A stretch of DNA of 57,223 bases from contig JANTGI010000006.1 in assembly GCA_024762995.1 (NCBI GenBank), positions 1-57,223 on the forward strand, written 5' to 3'. The notes below the pieces were generated by a model that was not told where the DNA came from, ran no database searches, and was given only the letters and a program-made list of their open reading frames with translations. Made by a program: the position numbers and the translations under genes. Numbering within the stretch: position 1 is the stretch's first letter; every line of letters starts with the position of its first letter. Shown here one piece after another: positions 34,300-42,992 of this stretch. The stretch is from Saprospiraceae bacterium. Lineage in GTDB: Bacteria > Bacteroidota > Bacteroidia > Chitinophagales > Saprospiraceae.

Positions 34300-35700
34300 A
34301 TGCACCAAATCATCGAGCCCGAACACAAAGCACTGACCATCAACCTAAATGAGCACATTTACGGAACTTTCGCAGAAATCGGTGCAGGGCAAGAAGTTGC
34401 CAGACACTTCTTTCAAGTCGGAGCCGCTGCGGGCACTATCGCCAAGACCATGTCGGCCTATGACAAAGTGTATTCCGATCAGATATACGGACGAGAAAAA
34501 AAAGGAAGATATGTTTGTCAATCTCGTCTGATCAAAATGCTTGACCATGAATATGAACTCATGGAAGACCGATTGGGCAAAGAAAGGCCGGAGACAAAAT
34601 TCTTTGTCTTTGCAGATACCGTAGCCACCGTCAATTATTCACGCACCATCAAAGGAGACGGCTGGCTTGGGTTAAGATTTCAGCTAAGCCCTGACGGCCC
34701 TGCTAATCAGATCATCCTTCATGTCAAAATGCACGACAATCACAGTCAACAACAGCAGCAAGCGGTGGGCATCTTGGGTGTCAATCTACTCTATGGCTGT
34801 TACTATTACAACGATGATATCGAAATCTTATTAACCTCCCTGATGGATACCTTGCAAGGGCGAATTTCTATTGACATGGTGGACTTACAAGGTCCTGATT
34901 TTCAGCATATTGACAATCGGTGGCTAAGCTATTTAATTGTCAAAAAAGGATTAACCAATGTAGCCATGTTTGGGCCTGACGGTAAAAATCGCCATCCTTC
35001 CGAGTTCCTGTATAAAAAGAGTTTATTGATTGTTCGCGGTAATTTCTTGCCCCCGACCAAGGTCAATATGGACATGTTAGATTCCGGGCTTCAACAATTC
35101 ATCGACGAACCGGAAGTAGATCCCCAAGCGGCTGTCCCGATGGTTGAAATCACCTTAAATCACCTACACTTTTCTGAAAATATCAAAAAGGATTTTTTGG
35201 ATAGGGCCAATTTACTATGCGCTTTGCAGCAAACTGTCATCATTTCCAATTGCGAAGAGCGCTATAAATTAATCCATTATCTCGCCGATTACAAAATAAA
35301 AAAAATCGGTCTGGTCATCGGTGTCGAAGAACTTAGGGACATTTTCACGCAGCATGATCACGAAGATGATGATGGGGCGCTTTTAATTTCTTTGGGGAAA
35401 CTATTTTCCAAAGAAACCAAAATCTACGGTTACCCTTCCATAGATCGCCAAACGAAAAAATATCTGAATTGCATCAATATGTCCTTGCCGGACGGCATTA
35501 CGTTCCTTTTTAGCCATCTTATCAAGAAAGGAAAAATCGAAGACATCCATCATGTAGATCGCAATATCCTTTCGATTTGGTCGCAGGTTGCCTTCCAAAA
35601 GATTCAAGCCAATGACGAACAGTGGGAAAAGATGGTTCCCCAAAAAGTCGCAGATTTAATCAAGGAGCAGGGGTTATTTGGCTATCAATTAACTCACTAG
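34300..35700 (+). CDS. large conserved protein of unknown function
   Basis: A 466-residue soluble protein without a signal peptide. It has highly constrained segments: HIYGTFAEIGAGQEVARHFF, AGTIAKTMSAYDK, KMLDHEYELM, FFVFADTVAT and GWLGLRFQ. I know this pattern from a widespread bacterial family whose database names (TonB-dependent receptor, nicotinate-nucleotide adenylyltransferase) are not supported by anything I can see here. It is neither a barrel nor carries an HxGH site. Its stop is one base from the convergent stop of the glycosyltransferase gene. Function open. Confidence 0.75.
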   Translation: MHQIIEPEHKALTINLNEHIYGTFAEIGAGQEVARHFFQVGAAAGTIAKTMSAYDKVYSDQIYGREKKGRYVCQSRLIKMLDHEYELMEDRLGKERPETKFFVFADTVATVNYSRTIKGDGWLGLRFQLSPDGPANQIILHVKMHDNHSQQQQQAVGILGVNLLYGCYYYNDDIEILLTSLMDTLQGRISIDMVDLQGPDFQHIDNRWLSYLIVKKGLTNVAMFGPDGKNRHPSEFLYKKSLLIVRGNFLPPTKVNMDMLDSGLQQFIDEPEVDPQAAVPMVEITLNHLHFSENIKKDFLDRANLLCALQQTVIISNCEERYKLIHYLADYKIKKIGLVIGVEELRDIFTQHDHEDDDGALLISLGKLFSKETKIYGYPSIDRQTKKYLNCINMSLPDGITFLFSHLIKKGKIEDIHHVDRNILSIWSQVAFQKIQANDEQWEKMVPQKVADLIKEQGLFGYQLTH

Positions 35701-35701
35701 C

Positions 35702-36934
35702 CTATCGCAACGGCAAAACCCGATTCGCTTCCACTCCTTGCTGACTATGTACTCCATCCACCAAGACTTGGGCGATTGCTAAATTACTAAATTGCTTCAA
35801 AGCAAAATGGCGGGCATGCTCCCCAATCTTAGATAATTTTTGTGGGTTCTCCATACAAAAACGGATATTATCCACAAATTCTTGAGGAGTATCAGCAATT
35901 AATACATGCATTAAGTGGGTAGCCGCAATGCCTTCCAAGCCCAATCGAGTCGTGATAATCACCTTACCCAGCATCATCCCTTCGATAATCTTCGCTCTAA
36001 TACCACTGCCCGAAAGCAAAGGCACAATCATCACCGAATGTTGATTGATAAAGTCGGGCGCACTCTCCACTTCCCCATGAATAGTAACATTGGGAATTTT
36101 CAAGTTTATCAAGGAAGTCGGCGTTTTTTTGCCGGCTACATGGAAAGTCAATTTCGGATACAACTTGGAGATAGTAGGCCAAGCAGTCTTCAAAAACCAT
36201 TGGAGACCTTCTACATTTGGCATCCAATCCAGAGAGCCTATAAAAGACAGGGACAAAGGACGCTTAAAAGACTTATTATCAGGATGATACAAGCTTTCAT
36301 CTAATCCAATCGGGACCACAATACTTTGCCTTTGCAACCCCAATTTCTTGAATTTCTTCAAATCCGATTCCGATATGGCCACAAACAAATCTACCTTATT
36401 CATGGCATTCAACTCAAATTTGCGCAAGCGGGCAGATGCTTGATTCAGGATGATTTTTTTCGGTAAAAATTTTGAATTGCTCGCTATATGCGCCCATATT
36501 TCATGCTCTACATTGTGGGTACGCATAGCCACCAACGCATCAGAATGGGTGCGAATAATATCAATGTAGGGAGCTAAAATAACCGTCTCCAACAAGACCA
36601 TATCAAATGCCCCGGCATCCAAAATATGTACTAATTTTTGACGAAAGTCATCAGTGATAAAACGACTGACATGAAAACTCTTCTTGGAAAAAAAATTAGA
36701 TAAGACATTAAAGTAATTGACCGAATTATCCAAATAAGAAGTCTCTATTTGCTCATAATAATCAAAATCCGCCGGTAATCGGGTCAAATCAAAGAAATGC
36801 TTCTTGGTATTCATAGACAACAGCGTCACTTCATGCCCTAAATCACGCAAGGCCTTAGCCAAAAAAGTGACCGCGATAGACTCGCCATCATTCAAAGGAT
36901 AAGGAAATTTTTTGCAGAGTTGAAGTATTCTCAT
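35702..36934 (-). CDS. glycosyltransferase, family 4-type (GT-B)
   Basis: A 410-residue GT-B enzyme. The N-terminal half opens with MRILQLCKKFPYPLNDGESI, and MRTHNVEHEIW is typical of family 1/4 transferases. The C-terminal half has the nucleotide-sugar site (SFIGSLDWMPNVEGLQWFL, then VPLLSGSGIRAKIIEGMMLGKVIITT, with the EX7E-like Glu). It probably adds a sugar to a lipid-linked or surface polysaccharide in the cytosol. A copy of the dispersed repeat begins 4 bases upstream of its start codon, so the repeat forms its 5' leader or promoter region. Confidence 0.88.
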   Translation of the reverse strand: MRILQLCKKFPYPLNDGESIAVTFLAKALRDLGHEVTLLSMNTKKHFFDLTRLPADFDYYEQIETSYLDNSVNYFNVLSNFFSKKSFHVSRFITDDFRQKLVHILDAGAFDMVLLETVILAPYIDIIRTHSDALVAMRTHNVEHEIWAHIASNSKFLPKKIILNQASARLRKFELNAMNKVDLFVAISESDLKKFKKLGLQRQSIVVPIGLDESLYHPDNKSFKRPLSLSFIGSLDWMPNVEGLQWFLKTAWPTISKLYPKLTFHVAGKKTPTSLINLKIPNVTIHGEVESAPDFINQHSVMIVPLLSGSGIRAKIIEGMMLGKVIITTRLGLEGIAATHLMHVLIADTPQEFVDNIRFCMENPQKLSKIGEHARHFALKQFSNLAIAQVLVDGVHSQQGVEANRVLPLR

Positions 36935-37266
36935 TTAGTAACTGTTGTAGGTACACCTGTTTTTAGGCAGAAAATAGGCATTTTTTGTGTCTGTTGCCTC
37001 CTGCCTACCGGCAGACCAAAAATGCACGTATCCGTTGATCTATTCGGGCCATTATTCTCTCATTCCGTAAGCTATGAAACCAAACATCAAGTTCCTCCAT
37101 TCGCTGACTTTATAACGTACCGACACTCTATTCATTGCGGAGACATGATGACTTCTTCCAATTTATGGTTCGTTTTTTCAATATTTTCCATGGTCTCACG
37201 AAGTCATATAACCGCTCCGACACCTAAAAACTATCACAAATTCCACCTTTCCGAAAGGCAATGATA
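36935..37266. other. gene-free stretch with long repeat copy
   Basis: A frame across 36920-37264 reads through the repeat and has no protein-like features. The stretch holds the repeat copy 36938-37017 and a match of the CTTNCG motif at 37249-37258. I see nothing else. Confidence 0.5.
36938..37017 (+). repeat. long GTAACTGTT-type intergenic repeat copy
   Basis: It reads GTAACTGTTGTAGGTACACC, TGTTTTTAGGCAGAAAATAG, GCATTTTTTGTGTCTGTTGCC, then CTGCCTACCGGCAG. The whole stretch of about 75 bases aligns to the minus-strand copy at 46691-46768, including the TGTGTCTGTT and CTGCCTACCGG blocks. It abuts the start codon of the glycosyltransferase gene. Confidence 0.75.
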
Positions 37267-38376
37267 CTACATTTCGCCCATTTCATCCCCAAAAAGACGG
37301 CTAATTCCTTCTTTACTCGCCTTACAAACCCCTTTTTCGGTAATCAAACCGGTCACCAAACGGGCGGGCGTCACATCAAAGGCATAGTTAGCGGCTAGAC
37401 TTCCCTCCGGCGTCAATCGCACTCGGGTCAGCGCTTGGTCGTGCAATCCATCAATAAAAGTCACCTCATCCGGACTACGCTCTTCAATCGGTATTTCGGC
37501 CAATCCGTCATCCAGCGTCCAATCAATGGTGGAAGACGGCAGCGCCACATAAAACGGCACCCCATTGTCTTTCGCCGCCAATGCTTTCAGATAAGTCCCT
37601 ATTTTGTTGGCCACATCACCCGACCGCGTGGTCCGATCACTACCCACCAAGACCATATCTACCAGATGATGTTGCATCAAATGCCCGCCGGTATTATCGG
37701 CGATAACCGTATGGGGCACACCATGCTGCCGGAGCTCCCAAGCGGTCAGCCGAGCCCCTTGATTGCGCGGACGAGTCTCATCCACCCACACATGCACGCG
37801 GATACCCCGATCATGGGCCAGATAGATGGGCGCCGTTGCCGTTCCATAATCATCCGTAGCCAACCACCCCGCATTACAATGAGTCAAAATATGAACGACT
37901 TCCCCACCCTTTTCATCTGCGATATTTTGGATAATTTCGAGACCATTTTCACCGATGGATTTACAGTTTTGGATATTTTCTTTTTGATAGGTCAGAGCCG
38001 CCGTCGTTGCTTTCGCCAAAATGTGATTATCCACTGCTTGCGCCAAAATGTAAGCCTCCATTCGGTCAATGGCATAAAATAAATCTACCGCAGTCGGACG
38101 AGAAGTTTTGAGATAATTGGCCGCTTCCTTCAAGGACTTGGCAAAGTCATCCGTCAGCAAAGCTTCGCGAGTCGCGACCATCATCCCAAAAGCAGCGGTC
38201 GTGCCAATCAATGGAGCCCCGCGCACTTTCATCTGCCGGATGGCCTGATAAAAATCCTCTACCGTCGATAAGGTTTCAATCACCCAATCAAACGGCAATT
38301 TGCGCTGATCGATGATCTTCACATCACCCTTTTCTTCCATCCAGATGGACGTAAAATGTTTTCCATTTATATTCAT
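37267..38376 (-). CDS. mtnA: S-methyl-5-thioribose-1-phosphate isomerase
   Basis: A 369-residue enzyme of the methionine salvage pathway that converts methylthioribose-1-phosphate to methylthioribulose-1-phosphate. Visible family marks are MKVRGAPLIGTTAAFG, ILTHCNAGWLATDDYGTA (catalytic Cys), DETRPRNQGARLTAWEL and LVGSDRTTRSGDVANKIGT (catalytic Asp). Length is normal. It overlaps tilS by 4 bases (ATGA type), so the two are translationally coupled; no other mtn gene is in the window. Confidence 0.95.
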   Translation of the reverse strand: MNINGKHFTSIWMEEKGDVKIIDQRKLPFDWVIETLSTVEDFYQAIRQMKVRGAPLIGTTAAFGMMVATREALLTDDFAKSLKEAANYLKTSRPTAVDLFYAIDRMEAYILAQAVDNHILAKATTAALTYQKENIQNCKSIGENGLEIIQNIADEKGGEVVHILTHCNAGWLATDDYGTATAPIYLAHDRGIRVHVWVDETRPRNQGARLTAWELRQHGVPHTVIADNTGGHLMQHHLVDMVLVGSDRTTRSGDVANKIGTYLKALAAKDNGVPFYVALPSSTIDWTLDDGLAEIPIEERSPDEVTFIDGLHDQALTRVRLTPEGSLAANYAFDVTPARLVTGLITEKGVCKASKEGISRLFGDEMGEM

Positions 38377-39719
38377 AACTTGCGGGCGATTTTTAATTCT
38401 AAAATCTCTTGGGTACTTCCCAAAACCTTAAACCGCTCATCAATCCGAAGTCCCACAACCCAACAAATCTTTCCGTCACCGGATTCCAATACCCAAATTT
38501 TCTCTTTTTCCGGAAGGCTTAGTTTCAGGTTGGACAAAAAATCTTTTAGTTTCTTGCTTCTCCCGCCCATCCCAAAAGGTTGGAATCGGTCTCCTGCTTT
38601 TCGCTTCCGCAAAACAAGTGGAAAAACCATCCTATCCTTGGCAAGCCATACTAAGCCGTCTTCCTCCGGCGGACGTTGACCATGGTAGTTTTTAACCGTC
38701 CAAGAAAGCTCAAATTCTGGAGTATCAATGGGCATCTTTCTCCAAGCCTCCAGTTGATATTCCACCCCCGTATCTTCCGCAAAATCCGTCACCAAAAGCG
38801 AGTCTCCATGAATAACTGCCCTTTTTTGACCGGATAAAAATACTTTTCCGGTTTCCTTCGCCCCCAAAATATCTACAACCAGACTTTCATTAAATCCATA
38901 TTCTTTAAGCAAATAATACAATACCGATTTGGCGGAAGGCAAAGCACGGATGGCTTTTAAATCCAAGCGAATTTCCTGAGCTTCCCGGCGCATATATTTT
39001 TGCCTTATTGTTTCCACAAAATCTTCCAACATCAATTCTAACTCACTCATTATCTGTGCATTATGCGCTAGATTTTGGATGACAGCCGGATTAATAGACT
39101 CCAACAATGGGAGGACTTTGTGACGAATTAAATTCCGAGCATACTTTGTTTTCTGATTGGAGCTGTCTTCGCGCCAAGTGACATCATTTTCTTTAGCGTA
39201 TGCCAAAATATCTTGCCTTTCGGCGAAAAGTAAAGGACGAACCAGATGCCCCGACTTAGATTTAATCCCGTGCAACCCGGCCATCCCGGAACCACGAATC
39301 CAATTAAAAATCATCGTCTCCGCTATGTCATTCTTTTGGTGCGCGACCAAGATCCATGAAGCTCCCACCTCCTTCCGTTTTTTCTCCAGCCATTCATAAC
39401 GCAATTGTCTAGCTGCTTGCTGAATAGAAATTTTGTGGGCTTTGGCGAAAGCATCAGTATCCACATCCAACTGATGGAAATTTAACCCATTCTCATCTGC
39501 AAACCTTTTCACGAAAGTGGCATCCCCGTCTGATTCCTGACCACGAAGATGAAAATTGACATGCGCCACATCAAAATCATATCCGGCATCCAACAAAAGA
39601 TGACCCAAAACCATCGAATCCAGTCCCCCACTAATCCCCACCAATAGCTTATCATCTGTCTGCATCAATTGATGTTTGCGGACAAATTCAAGAAAATCAC
39701 CTAATAACCGGGTATGCAT
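38373..39719 (-). CDS. tilS: tRNA(Ile)-lysidine synthetase
   Basis: A 448-residue PP-loop ATPase with VGISGGLDSMVLG (about 27-39), VAHVNFHLRG, RQLRYEWLE and LVAHQKNDIAETMIFNWIRG, followed by the TilS C-terminal domain (GDRFQPFGMGGRSKKLKDFL). It converts C34 of the CAU-anticodon tRNA-Ile to lysidine so that it reads AUA, and is normally essential. It is the first gene of the tilS-mtnA pair, divergent from the lipoprotein at 39895. Confidence 0.95.
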   Translation of the reverse strand: MHTRLLGDFLEFVRKHQLMQTDDKLLVGISGGLDSMVLGHLLLDAGYDFDVAHVNFHLRGQESDGDATFVKRFADENGLNFHQLDVDTDAFAKAHKISIQQAARQLRYEWLEKKRKEVGASWILVAHQKNDIAETMIFNWIRGSGMAGLHGIKSKSGHLVRPLLFAERQDILAYAKENDVTWREDSSNQKTKYARNLIRHKVLPLLESINPAVIQNLAHNAQIMSELELMLEDFVETIRQKYMRREAQEIRLDLKAIRALPSAKSVLYYLLKEYGFNESLVVDILGAKETGKVFLSGQKRAVIHGDSLLVTDFAEDTGVEYQLEAWRKMPIDTPEFELSWTVKNYHGQRPPEEDGLVWLAKDRMVFPLVLRKRKAGDRFQPFGMGGRSKKLKDFLSNLKLSLPEKEKIWVLESGDGKICWVVGLRIDERFKVLGSTQEILELKIARKL

Positions 39720-39894
39720 AACTCAAGTTTTGAGCGAAATGATGTCCCCAACCAAATAGAGAGAACATCATCAAAATTCGTTTGCAAATATGCCAATAAT
39801 CTACTTACTTTGTAGCAAATACAGCAAATCATTTGATTGACTTGGTTGTTTTTTTCACATGAAGTCCTTTTTTCACCCGTCTAATCCTATTCCT

Positions 39895-40446
39895 ATGACC
39901 CGCTTACTCTTGATAGCAGTGATGTCCTTGTTGACCCTTACCCAGTGTAAAACCACCAAAAAACCGGAAAATGAAACCACTACAAAGGTAGAGACAACGA
40001 CAAAAACAGAAACCAAGGAAGCCGCCCCTACCCAAAACGACACCAAAACCCCACCACCGGAAGGGAAAAAATACACCCAAGGTCAAGAAAACGGTCCGTC
40101 CAACAATGTTTTAGAGTTTTTCTCTACGGACTATTGGCTCCCCCAATTTGCGGTATCCGGCTTATCAAAAGATGCCCATCTCCCCTATCAAGGCATGTGG
40201 CTAAAATTTGACAAATCAGGTCAATTTAAAGGAGGAATCAATGACACCGATAATATTCGGGGCAGTTGGCGATTTGATACCAAAAGCAACCACTTGTTCA
40301 TCATTTCAAACAACCCTGATTTGGAAGGTAAGTGGCAGGTGAATCGTTCAGGATTTGCCATGGTGTGGTTTGCCAGAGAAGGACAAAAATTACAGGACAT
40401 CCAAATAAAATTGGTGAATAGCAGCTATAAACCCGGCGAAGAGTAA
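39895..40446 (+). CDS. lipoprotein, unknown function
   Basis: A 183-residue lipoprotein (MTRLLLIAVMSLLTLTQC) with a long Thr/Lys/Glu/Pro linker (about 20-70) and a compact C-terminal domain. That domain has NVLEFFSTDYWLPQF, MWLKFDKSGQFKGGIN, RGSWRFDTKSNHLFI and GKWQVNRSGFAMVWF, a strand pattern like small META/lipocalin-type stress lipoproteins. The frame runs from 39859, but the signal starts at 39895. The role is not known. Confidence 0.7.
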   Translation: MTRLLLIAVMSLLTLTQCKTTKKPENETTTKVETTTKTETKEAAPTQNDTKTPPPEGKKYTQGQENGPSNNVLEFFSTDYWLPQFAVSGLSKDAHLPYQGMWLKFDKSGQFKGGINDTDNIRGSWRFDTKSNHLFIISNNPDLEGKWQVNRSGFAMVWFAREGQKLQDIQIKLVNSSYKPGEE

Positions 40447-40698
40447 GAGTATCTATCAGCGGAATCACTTGGTCAATTCAAGCGCCAAAGGAGTCACATC
40501 TTTGTAGCCCGTAATGTGGTGGCGGGATAAGAGCATGCCCAACTGCGGGTCATAGCAAGTTATGACTACTGCTAGCCCTTTCCGGAATATTGTTTTTATA
40601 CAATCTGTTATACACTAGCCCCATTAACATAAAAAGTAACTTTTCATAAAAAAACCTTACCTTTACCGCTTATTTTTTTCTTACTGACCGAGTACCCC
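40447..40698. other. intergenic region, unresolved
   Basis: There is no ORF. The first half (about 40460-40590) is more GC-rich than other intergenic regions and may be a decayed mobile-element end, but I could not match it to another copy in the window. A near-match promoter box TACCTTTA lies about 35 bases before the spoT-type gene. Confidence 0.35.
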
Positions 40699-42888
40699 AT
40701 GGAAGACGAAATTATCATACAAGAAGCCTATGCGAAACTACTCGAAGCTATCCGTCCCAAGATGGATAATGAAGACCGATTGAATATTCAGAAAGCTTTT
40801 GAGTTAGCCAAAGAAGCACACAAAGACCAACGCCGCAAATCGGGTGAGCCTTATATCACTCATCCTATTTCTGTGGCCATCATTTGTGCCGAAGAAATTG
40901 AACTTGGCCCAACAGCAGTCATTGCCGCTCTACTTCATGATGTGGTAGAAGACACGGCCATTTCTTTAGAAGAGTTACGCCAAGAATTTGGGGACAAAAT
41001 TGCCACCATTGTAGATGGACTAACTAAACTGGATTCTAATCATACTTCAAAAAGTCCGCAAGCTGAAAATTTTCGGAAGGTACTACGCACCCTTTTAGTG
41101 GACGTAAGAGTCGTATTAATCAAAATTGCCGATAGACTCCATAATATGCGGACTATTGGCTCTATGCCCAAGCATAAACAACAAAAAATCGCCGCAGAAA
41201 CCAAGTATATCTATATCCCCTTAGCGCACAGACTCGGTATCTATAACATCAAATCAGAACTTGAAGACCTTTGGCTAAAAATCACCGATAGAGAAACATA
41301 TAACGAAATTAGCCGAAAACTCAACGAGACCAAAAAAGATAGAACGGAATATATTAACAACTTTGTACGTCCGCTTCACCGCGCCATCAAAGCGCTGGAT
41401 GTTCCTTTTGAAATTATTGGTCGCCCCAAGTCCATTTTTTCGATTCACAACAAAATGCTGGGGAAGGAAGTCGAATTTGAAGAGATTTACGACTTATTTG
41501 CCATTCGGATTATTATTGATGTACCTATTTCGTTAGAGAAGTCGCTTTGCTGGCAAGTATATTCTATAATTACGGATTTTTATAGTCCCATTCCCGAAAG
41601 GTTAAAAGACTGGGTGACCACTCCAAAATCCAATGGATATGAATCCCTGCATACGACTGTCATTGGACCTTACGGCCGATTTGTGGAGGTACAGATTCGT
41701 ACCAAACGGATGAATGAGATTGCAGAGCGCGGATTTGCGGCCCACTGGAAATACAAAGGAGTAAAGGACAATGACGACAATGTCTATGAAAAGTGGTTGG
41801 AAACCGTTCGGGACACCATTGAGAGCTCGGACCATAATGCACTTGAGTTTTTATCTGATTTTAAGTCTCATTTATTTAGTGAAGAAGTCCACGTATTTAC
41901 GCCGAAAGGCGATATGAAGGTTTTACCACTTGGAGCGACTGCATTGGACTTTGCTTTTTCGATTCATAGTGAAGTAGGGATTACTTGTTCGACCATTAAA
42001 GTCAATAGCAAGCTTGTGCCATTTAGTTACTTACTAAAAAATGCCGACCAAGTATCTGTCACCACATCCAAAAAAAGAAAACCCAATAAAGATTGGTTGA
42101 ATTTTGTCGTTACCGGAAAAGCTAAATCTAGGATTAGAGCTGCCTTGCGGGAAGAGAAAAAAACACAGGCTTCATTTGGTAAGGAAGCCCTTTTGCGCAA
42201 GCTGGCAGCACTCAAAGTTGCCTTAGAACCCAATGTGGACAATCTCGCTAGATTCTACGGATTTGAAAACCGTTTGGATTATTACTTTGCCATCTCGGAA
42301 GGACATATTAACTTACTAGAACTCAAGAAATTTCCTATAGTTGACGGTAAATTTGATCTAACTAAAAAGAAATCCGAAGAGGAAAAACCTTTGGTACTTC
42401 CCAAGGCACCAAAACACGACTTTGAAGCCATCAAACAAAGTCAAATCATCATTGATGGTCAAGCCGGAGACAAGTTTGCTTATACTTTGGCTCCTTGTTG
42501 TAATCCGGTATTGGGCGACGAAATCTTTGCTTATGTCTCGGCTTCCGGTATGAAGATTCACCGTACTTCCTGCCCCAATGCAGAAAACCTTTTGGCGAGT
42601 ATGGCCAATAATGTACACAAAGCCGAATGGGGCAAGAGTTCATCTAACTTATACTACACAGACCTAGTCATTACGGGTGTGGATAAAGGCGTTGGTGTCA
42701 TACAAGCCATCTCAAGTACCATTTCTTCCAGCCTTGGCCTGAATATTAGATCCTTTTCCATTGACGGGCATGATGGCTTTTTTGAAGGACGTCTCCGACT
42801 GGTCGTCAACAACAATAACCAACTTCATAAGGCCATCAGCGAACTAAAAAAAATTGATGGCATCAGGAATGTGGTACGGGAAGCATAG
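40699..42888 (+). CDS. bifunctional (p)ppGpp synthetase/hydrolase, RelA/SpoT family
   Basis: A 729-residue long-form RSH protein. The N-terminal HD hydrolase domain has the intact HDVVED motif at H80-D81 (with RKSGEPYITHPISVA and ADRLHNMRT). The synthetase domain (about 235-370) has GRPKSIFSIHNKML and TTPKSNGYESLHTTV. A TGS domain (about 395-460), a Cys-rich or helical region with APCCNPVLGDE and a C-terminal ACT domain (about 650-727) follow. Both activities look intact. It controls the stringent response in the cytosol. It converges on secDF, with a shared terminator. Confidence 0.95.
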   Translation: MEDEIIIQEAYAKLLEAIRPKMDNEDRLNIQKAFELAKEAHKDQRRKSGEPYITHPISVAIICAEEIELGPTAVIAALLHDVVEDTAISLEELRQEFGDKIATIVDGLTKLDSNHTSKSPQAENFRKVLRTLLVDVRVVLIKIADRLHNMRTIGSMPKHKQQKIAAETKYIYIPLAHRLGIYNIKSELEDLWLKITDRETYNEISRKLNETKKDRTEYINNFVRPLHRAIKALDVPFEIIGRPKSIFSIHNKMLGKEVEFEEIYDLFAIRIIIDVPISLEKSLCWQVYSIITDFYSPIPERLKDWVTTPKSNGYESLHTTVIGPYGRFVEVQIRTKRMNEIAERGFAAHWKYKGVKDNDDNVYEKWLETVRDTIESSDHNALEFLSDFKSHLFSEEVHVFTPKGDMKVLPLGATALDFAFSIHSEVGITCSTIKVNSKLVPFSYLLKNADQVSVTTSKKRKPNKDWLNFVVTGKAKSRIRAALREEKKTQASFGKEALLRKLAALKVALEPNVDNLARFYGFENRLDYYFAISEGHINLLELKKFPIVDGKFDLTKKKSEEEKPLVLPKAPKHDFEAIKQSQIIIDGQAGDKFAYTLAPCCNPVLGDEIFAYVSASGMKIHRTSCPNAENLLASMANNVHKAEWGKSSSNLYYTDLVITGVDKGVGVIQAISSTISSSLGLNIRSFSIDGHDGFFEGRLRLVVNNNNQLHKAISELKKIDGIRNVVREA

Positions 42889-42937
42889 GTCTGAAGTCGA
42901 TTAATCCCTCGGATTCATAATGCAAGAGCTACTAAAC

Positions 42938-42973
42938 AAAAAAAAAGCAATCCATTTGGATTGCTTTTTTTTT
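42938..42973. terminator. bidirectional rho-independent terminator
   Basis: A perfect stem AAAAAAGCAATCCA-TT-TGGATTGCTTTTTT lies between the convergent RSH and secDF stop codons, with T-runs in both directions. Confidence 0.9.
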
Positions 42974-42992
42974 ATCTCGATGTATTCAGTGC

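Noticed and set aside
34300-35700. TonB-dependent receptor or nicotinate-nucleotide adenylyltransferase
   Set aside because: There is no signal peptide, plug, barrel or HxGH nucleotidyltransferase site; those names appear to be propagated labels.
36920-37264. 114-residue ORF upstream of the glycosyltransferase
   Set aside because: It reads through a dispersed repeat copy and overlaps the glycosyltransferase start; it is not protein-like.
37435-38082. 215-residue ORF antisense to mtnA
   Set aside because: A shadow frame; mtnA has all its catalytic motifs on the other strand.
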